DNA of 8,091 nt. Origin: a bacterium (lineage in GTDB: Bacteria > Margulisbacteria > Marinamargulisbacteria > SXXA01). This document shows positions 5,732-8,091 of this stretch, piece by piece. The notes under the pieces were generated by a model, which did no database searches, was not told where the DNA came from, and saw only the letters and a list, made by a program, of their open reading frames with translations. The position numbers and the translations under genes were made by a program. How positions within the stretch are numbered: the first letter of the stretch is position 1; each line of letters opens with the position of its first letter. The stretch lies in the NCBI GenBank assembly GCA_947502965.1, contig CANNCG010000040.1:1-8091 (forward strand). The letters are read 5' to 3'.

Positions 5732-7644
5732 CCCTCGACAGCCGCTGTTTCAGCAACACCAAGCCCGAGCAGTCTATCAAATTCCGCGCCATCCAGCACT
5801 TCTTTTTCTAGAATGAACTTAGATATTTCCTCAAGCTTATCGAAGTTGTCAATCAAAATCTGCTTGGCTTCTGCATAACAAGTCTCGATTAAACGACGAA
5901 TTTCCTCATCAATCTCCCGCGCTGTGCCTTCGGAGTAATCCTTGGAATGGTCTCCATAATCTTTTGCAAGAAACACATAGCCTTGGGATTTGCCATATTT
6001 CCGAGTACCCAAACGCTCACTCATCCCATAATTACAAATATAGCTACGGGCCAAATCTGTGGCGCGTTCAATGTCATTAGAGGCCCCAGATGTAATCGAG
6101 TTGAATTTCAAATCTTCCGCGATACGCCCACCCATCAGCACCTTGATTTGGTCTTCGATTTCTACACGAGACACCAAGTATTTGTCCTGCTGTGGCAATT
6201 GCAAGGTATAGCCTAAAGCCATGCCCCGAGGCAAAATACTAATTTTATGAACAGGATCCGTATACTTACAATGCTTGGCAACCAAGGCATGTCCCACTTC
6301 ATGGTAGGCCACAATCTCTTTTTCTCGCTCATTCATGGCTTTTGATTTGCGCTCAGGCCCTGCGATCACCCTGTCCGTGGCATCCTCAACGTCCGACATC
6401 TGAATGATTTTTTTTCCTTTACGGGCCGCCATCAAGGCCGCCTCATTGAGTAAATTGGCCAAATCAGCCCCAGTAAACCCATGGGTACGTTTGGCGATGA
6501 CATCCAGTTCTAGATCCGTATCGACTTTTTTACCTTGTACGTGGATATCCAAAATAGCCCGACGGCCTTTAATATCGGGTTTATCCACCACCACCTGCCG
6601 ATCAAAACGACCAGGACGAAGTAATGCCGGATCCAAGACATCGGGTCGGTTGGAGGCCGCAATCACGATAACCGTCTGTTTGGGATCAAAGCCATCCATC
6701 TCCACCAAAAGCTGATTTAGGGTTTGCTCACGTTCGTCATGCCCCCCACCAAGACCCGCACCACGTTGGCGACCCACGGCATCAATTTCGTCCAAAAAAA
6801 TAATACATGGCTGTACCTTTTTGGCTTGCTGAAACAAGTCCCTCACCCGTGATGCGCCGACACCCACAAACATCTCAACAAAATCTGAGCCGGACAAGCT
6901 AAAGAACGGCACCTCCGCTTCCCCAGCAACAGCCCGGGCAATCAAAGTTTTCCCCGTACCTGGAGGCCCCATCATGAGAACGCCTTTGGGGATTTTCGCG
7001 CCAATCTCCTGAAACCGTTCGGGGGCTTTCAAAAAGTCCACAATCTCACGCAATTCGGTGATGGCCTCATCGGCACCCGCCACATCTTTAAAGGTGACGG
7101 GTTTTCCTTCTTTTTTGAATTGGACCGCACGGGATTTCCCAAAGGTCATCGCCTGGCTATTGGCACCCTGCGCCTGACGAAAAATAAAAAACCATAGTAC
7201 CCCGATTAGAAGAAAGGGCAACAAGGCCTGTAACACCAAGCCCCACATCCACCCCGAACTATTCGGATCTATTTTGAAAGACACCCCTTTGTCTCTCAAT
7301 TCTTTCATAAATTCTGGATATTGGATAAAAAAGGTTTTAAATTCGGCACCCGCTTTGGTTTTACCCGTCAGGACTTGGTCTTGGGTACGGATAGTCACTT
7401 CCGAAATCTGATTGGCCTCGAGCTGTGTCATAAAGGCCGAAAAGTCCATATCGACGCCCTCTTTAGGCTTGGTAGAATAGGTGGTCAAAACGGTCAGAAT
7501 GAGTAATCCGAAAAGGAAATACCAGATAAAATTACGCCATTCTTTAAAGGGCTGTTGTTTGCTTGGCGGGGTTTTAGAATCTGAAGATGTTGGGGTTTTG
7601 GGAGCGGGACGTTTACCACTAGGAGATTTTGTTTTTTTTGCCAT
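5722..7644 (-). CDS. ftsH: ATP-dependent zinc metalloprotease FtsH
   Basis: FtsH is a hexameric inner-membrane AAA+ protease that degrades damaged membrane proteins and selected regulators. The 640-residue protein (from the ATG at 7644) has an unusual Lys/Pro/Ser-rich tail of about 36 residues before the first transmembrane segment (38-56). A periplasmic domain and a second segment (about 133-155) follow. AAA+ motifs are Walker A GPPGTGKT (226-233), the pore loop in 'MFVGVGAS' (258-265), Walker B IIFLDEID (281-288) and an SRH ending 'RPGRFDRQ' with arginine fingers. The zinc site is HEVGH (448-452), where Val replaces the more common Ala, with a later Asp in 'GASNDIERAT'. All catalytic residues are present. 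The frame continues to a TTG at 7683, but MAKKTKS at the ATG is a typical beginning; neither has a good ribosome binding site. It diverges from tRNA-Thr/tuf. Confidence 0.98.
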   Translation of the reverse strand: MAKKTKSPSGKRPAPKTPTSSDSKTPPSKQQPFKEWRNFIWYFLFGLLILTVLTTYSTKPKEGVDMDFSAFMTQLEANQISEVTIRTQDQVLTGKTKAGAEFKTFFIQYPEFMKELRDKGVSFKIDPNSSGWMWGLVLQALLPFLLIGVLWFFIFRQAQGANSQAMTFGKSRAVQFKKEGKPVTFKDVAGADEAITELREIVDFLKAPERFQEIGAKIPKGVLMMGPPGTGKTLIARAVAGEAEVPFFSLSGSDFVEMFVGVGASRVRDLFQQAKKVQPCIIFLDEIDAVGRQRGAGLGGGHDEREQTLNQLLVEMDGFDPKQTVIVIAASNRPDVLDPALLRPGRFDRQVVVDKPDIKGRRAILDIHVQGKKVDTDLELDVIAKRTHGFTGADLANLLNEAALMAARKGKKIIQMSDVEDATDRVIAGPERKSKAMNEREKEIVAYHEVGHALVAKHCKYTDPVHKISILPRGMALGYTLQLPQQDKYLVSRVEIEDQIKVLMGGRIAEDLKFNSITSGASNDIERATDLARSYICNYGMSERLGTRKYGKSQGYVFLAKDYGDHSKDYSEGTAREIDEEIRRLIETCYAEAKQILIDNFDKLEEISKFILEKEVLDGAEFDRLLGLGVAETAAVEGTV

Positions 7645-7654
7645 AAGACCGAAT

Positions 7655-7683
7655 AGTTTAAAGGAAGCGTTTGGAATAAACAA
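7655..7683 (-). promoter_or_regulatory. Candidate ftsH promoter giving a very short leader
   Basis: TTGTTT (7683-7678) and TAAACT (7660-7655) are separated by 17 bases on the minus strand. A transcript starting about seven bases beyond the -10 box would begin only a few bases before the ATG at 7644. The box matches are moderate, so this is tentative. Confidence 0.3.
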
Positions 7684-7711
7684 GTTGGCACCGCACCGTG
7701 GCAGCGCGATG

Positions 7712-7740
7712 TTGAATCACAGAGCGGCGTGTGCTAGTAT
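7712..7740 (+). promoter_or_regulatory. Promoter of the tRNA-Thr/tuf unit
   Basis: TTGAAT (7712-7717) and TAGTAT (7735-7740) are exactly 17 bases apart, and TGC just before the -10 box gives an extended -10. The following CGCGCCGCCG is a GC-rich discriminator, a feature of stringently controlled stable-RNA promoters in enterobacteria. The predicted start near 7747 leaves about 23 bases of leader before the tRNA. Confidence 0.65.
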
Positions 7741-7769
7741 CGCGCCGCCGTTTTCATGAATTAAAGCAG

Positions 7770-7845
7770 GCTCCTGTAGCTCAGTTGGTAGAGCGCTTCC
7801 ATGGTAAGGAAGAGGTCACCGGTTCAATTCCGGTCGGGAGCTCCA
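7770..7845 (+). tRNA. tRNA-Thr (anticodon GGU)
   Basis: The 76-nt cloverleaf has acceptor GCTCCTG paired with CGGGAGC (one G-U). The D arm is GCTCAGTTGGTAGAGC, and the anticodon stem CTTCC/GGAAG holds the loop ATGGTAA, giving anticodon GGT. The T arm is ACCGG-TTCAATT-CCGGT, and the 3' CCA is encoded. It reads ACC and ACU. A tRNA-Thr directly before tuf is also known from the tufB operon of enterobacteria, and co-transcription with tuf is likely here. Confidence 0.97.
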
Positions 7846-7926
7846 CTTATCCATACCGGTGAATTCAAAAAAAATAGTACTTACTTCCCAAAACGTTCCC
7901 TGAATTTTATACCCCAATTGGATCCC

Positions 7927-7932
7927 AAGGAG
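7927..7932 (+). promoter_or_regulatory. Strong ribosome binding site of tuf
   Basis: AAGGAG lies ten bases before the tuf ATG. It is the strongest Shine-Dalgarno in the window, fitting a very highly expressed gene. No convincing separate promoter is seen in the 97 bases after the tRNA. Confidence 0.8.
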
Positions 7933-7942
7933 ACCTGTAATT

Positions 7943-8091
7943 ATGGCCAAAGAAAAATTTTCGCGGGTAAAACCGCATGTCAATATTGGAACGATAGGTC
8001 ACGTTGACCACGGTAAAACAACGCTGACAGCTGCGATCACAAAGGTGTTGGCATCTGTGGGTGGGGCGCAATTTAAAGCCTATGACCAGAT
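7943..8091 (+). CDS. tuf: Elongation factor Tu, N-terminal 49 residues (partial at window edge)
   Basis: EF-Tu delivers aminoacyl-tRNA to the ribosome as a GTP complex in the cytoplasm. The visible part starts MAKEKFSRVKPHVNIGTIG and contains the G1/P-loop 'GHVDHGKTTLT' (19-29), then 'AAITKVLASVGGAQFKAYDQ' leading toward the switch I region. These are near-universal EF-Tu features, with no frameshift. The remaining roughly 345 codons lie beyond the right edge. A tRNA-Thr sits upstream with its own good promoter, so tuf is probably expressed from it as a tRNA-mRNA transcript. Whether the genome has a second tuf copy cannot be told here. Confidence 0.98.
   Translation, partial: MAKEKFSRVKPHVNIGTIGHVDHGKTTLTAAITKVLASVGGAQFKAYDQ

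Overview
The window is bacterial chromosome. Most of it is dense housekeeping sequence on the minus strand; the left 2 kb is a decayed accessory patch. The organism cannot be named from this sequence. Both tRNAs encode their CCA ends. A bactofilin lies beside an M23 peptidase, FtsH has an unusual Lys/Pro-rich N-terminal tail, and the hom-rsmI-bactofilin-M23 order is not one I associate with a particular phylum.

Layout, right to left. At the right edge a plus-strand unit has a good promoter, tRNA-Thr(GGU) and the first 49 codons of tuf (EF-Tu). Diverging from it on the minus strand is ftsH, then tRNA-Pro(GGG) and a GC-rich hairpin. Next comes a tightly packed minus-strand cluster: M23 peptidase, bactofilin, rsmI (16S rRNA 2'-O-methyltransferase) and hom (homoserine dehydrogenase). 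Its two downstream junctions are one-base stop/start overlaps (TAGTG and TAATG), so the four genes are very probably one operon. Only the peptidase and bactofilin have an obvious joint role, in cell-wall shape; rsmI and hom probably share just the transcript.

Downstream of hom lies the wreck of an AAA-ATPase-like / PD-(D/E)XK protein (about 509 codons). It is broken by a 112-bp inverted-repeat element, a one-base frameshift, an in-frame TAG and an in-frame TGA, and its nuclease motif has lost the catalytic Glu. Removing the 112-bp element plus one TA copy rejoins the Walker A region exactly in frame, which fixes its ends and its TA target duplication. The 3' end of the pseudogene is cut by an IS630-family element that runs off the left edge. 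That element's terminal repeat resembles the ends of the 112-bp element, so the small one is best read as a non-autonomous, MITE-like relative of the IS.

I see no CRISPR array, restriction system, phage or new defence system. The most interesting signal is the IS630/MITE pair in the pseudogene.
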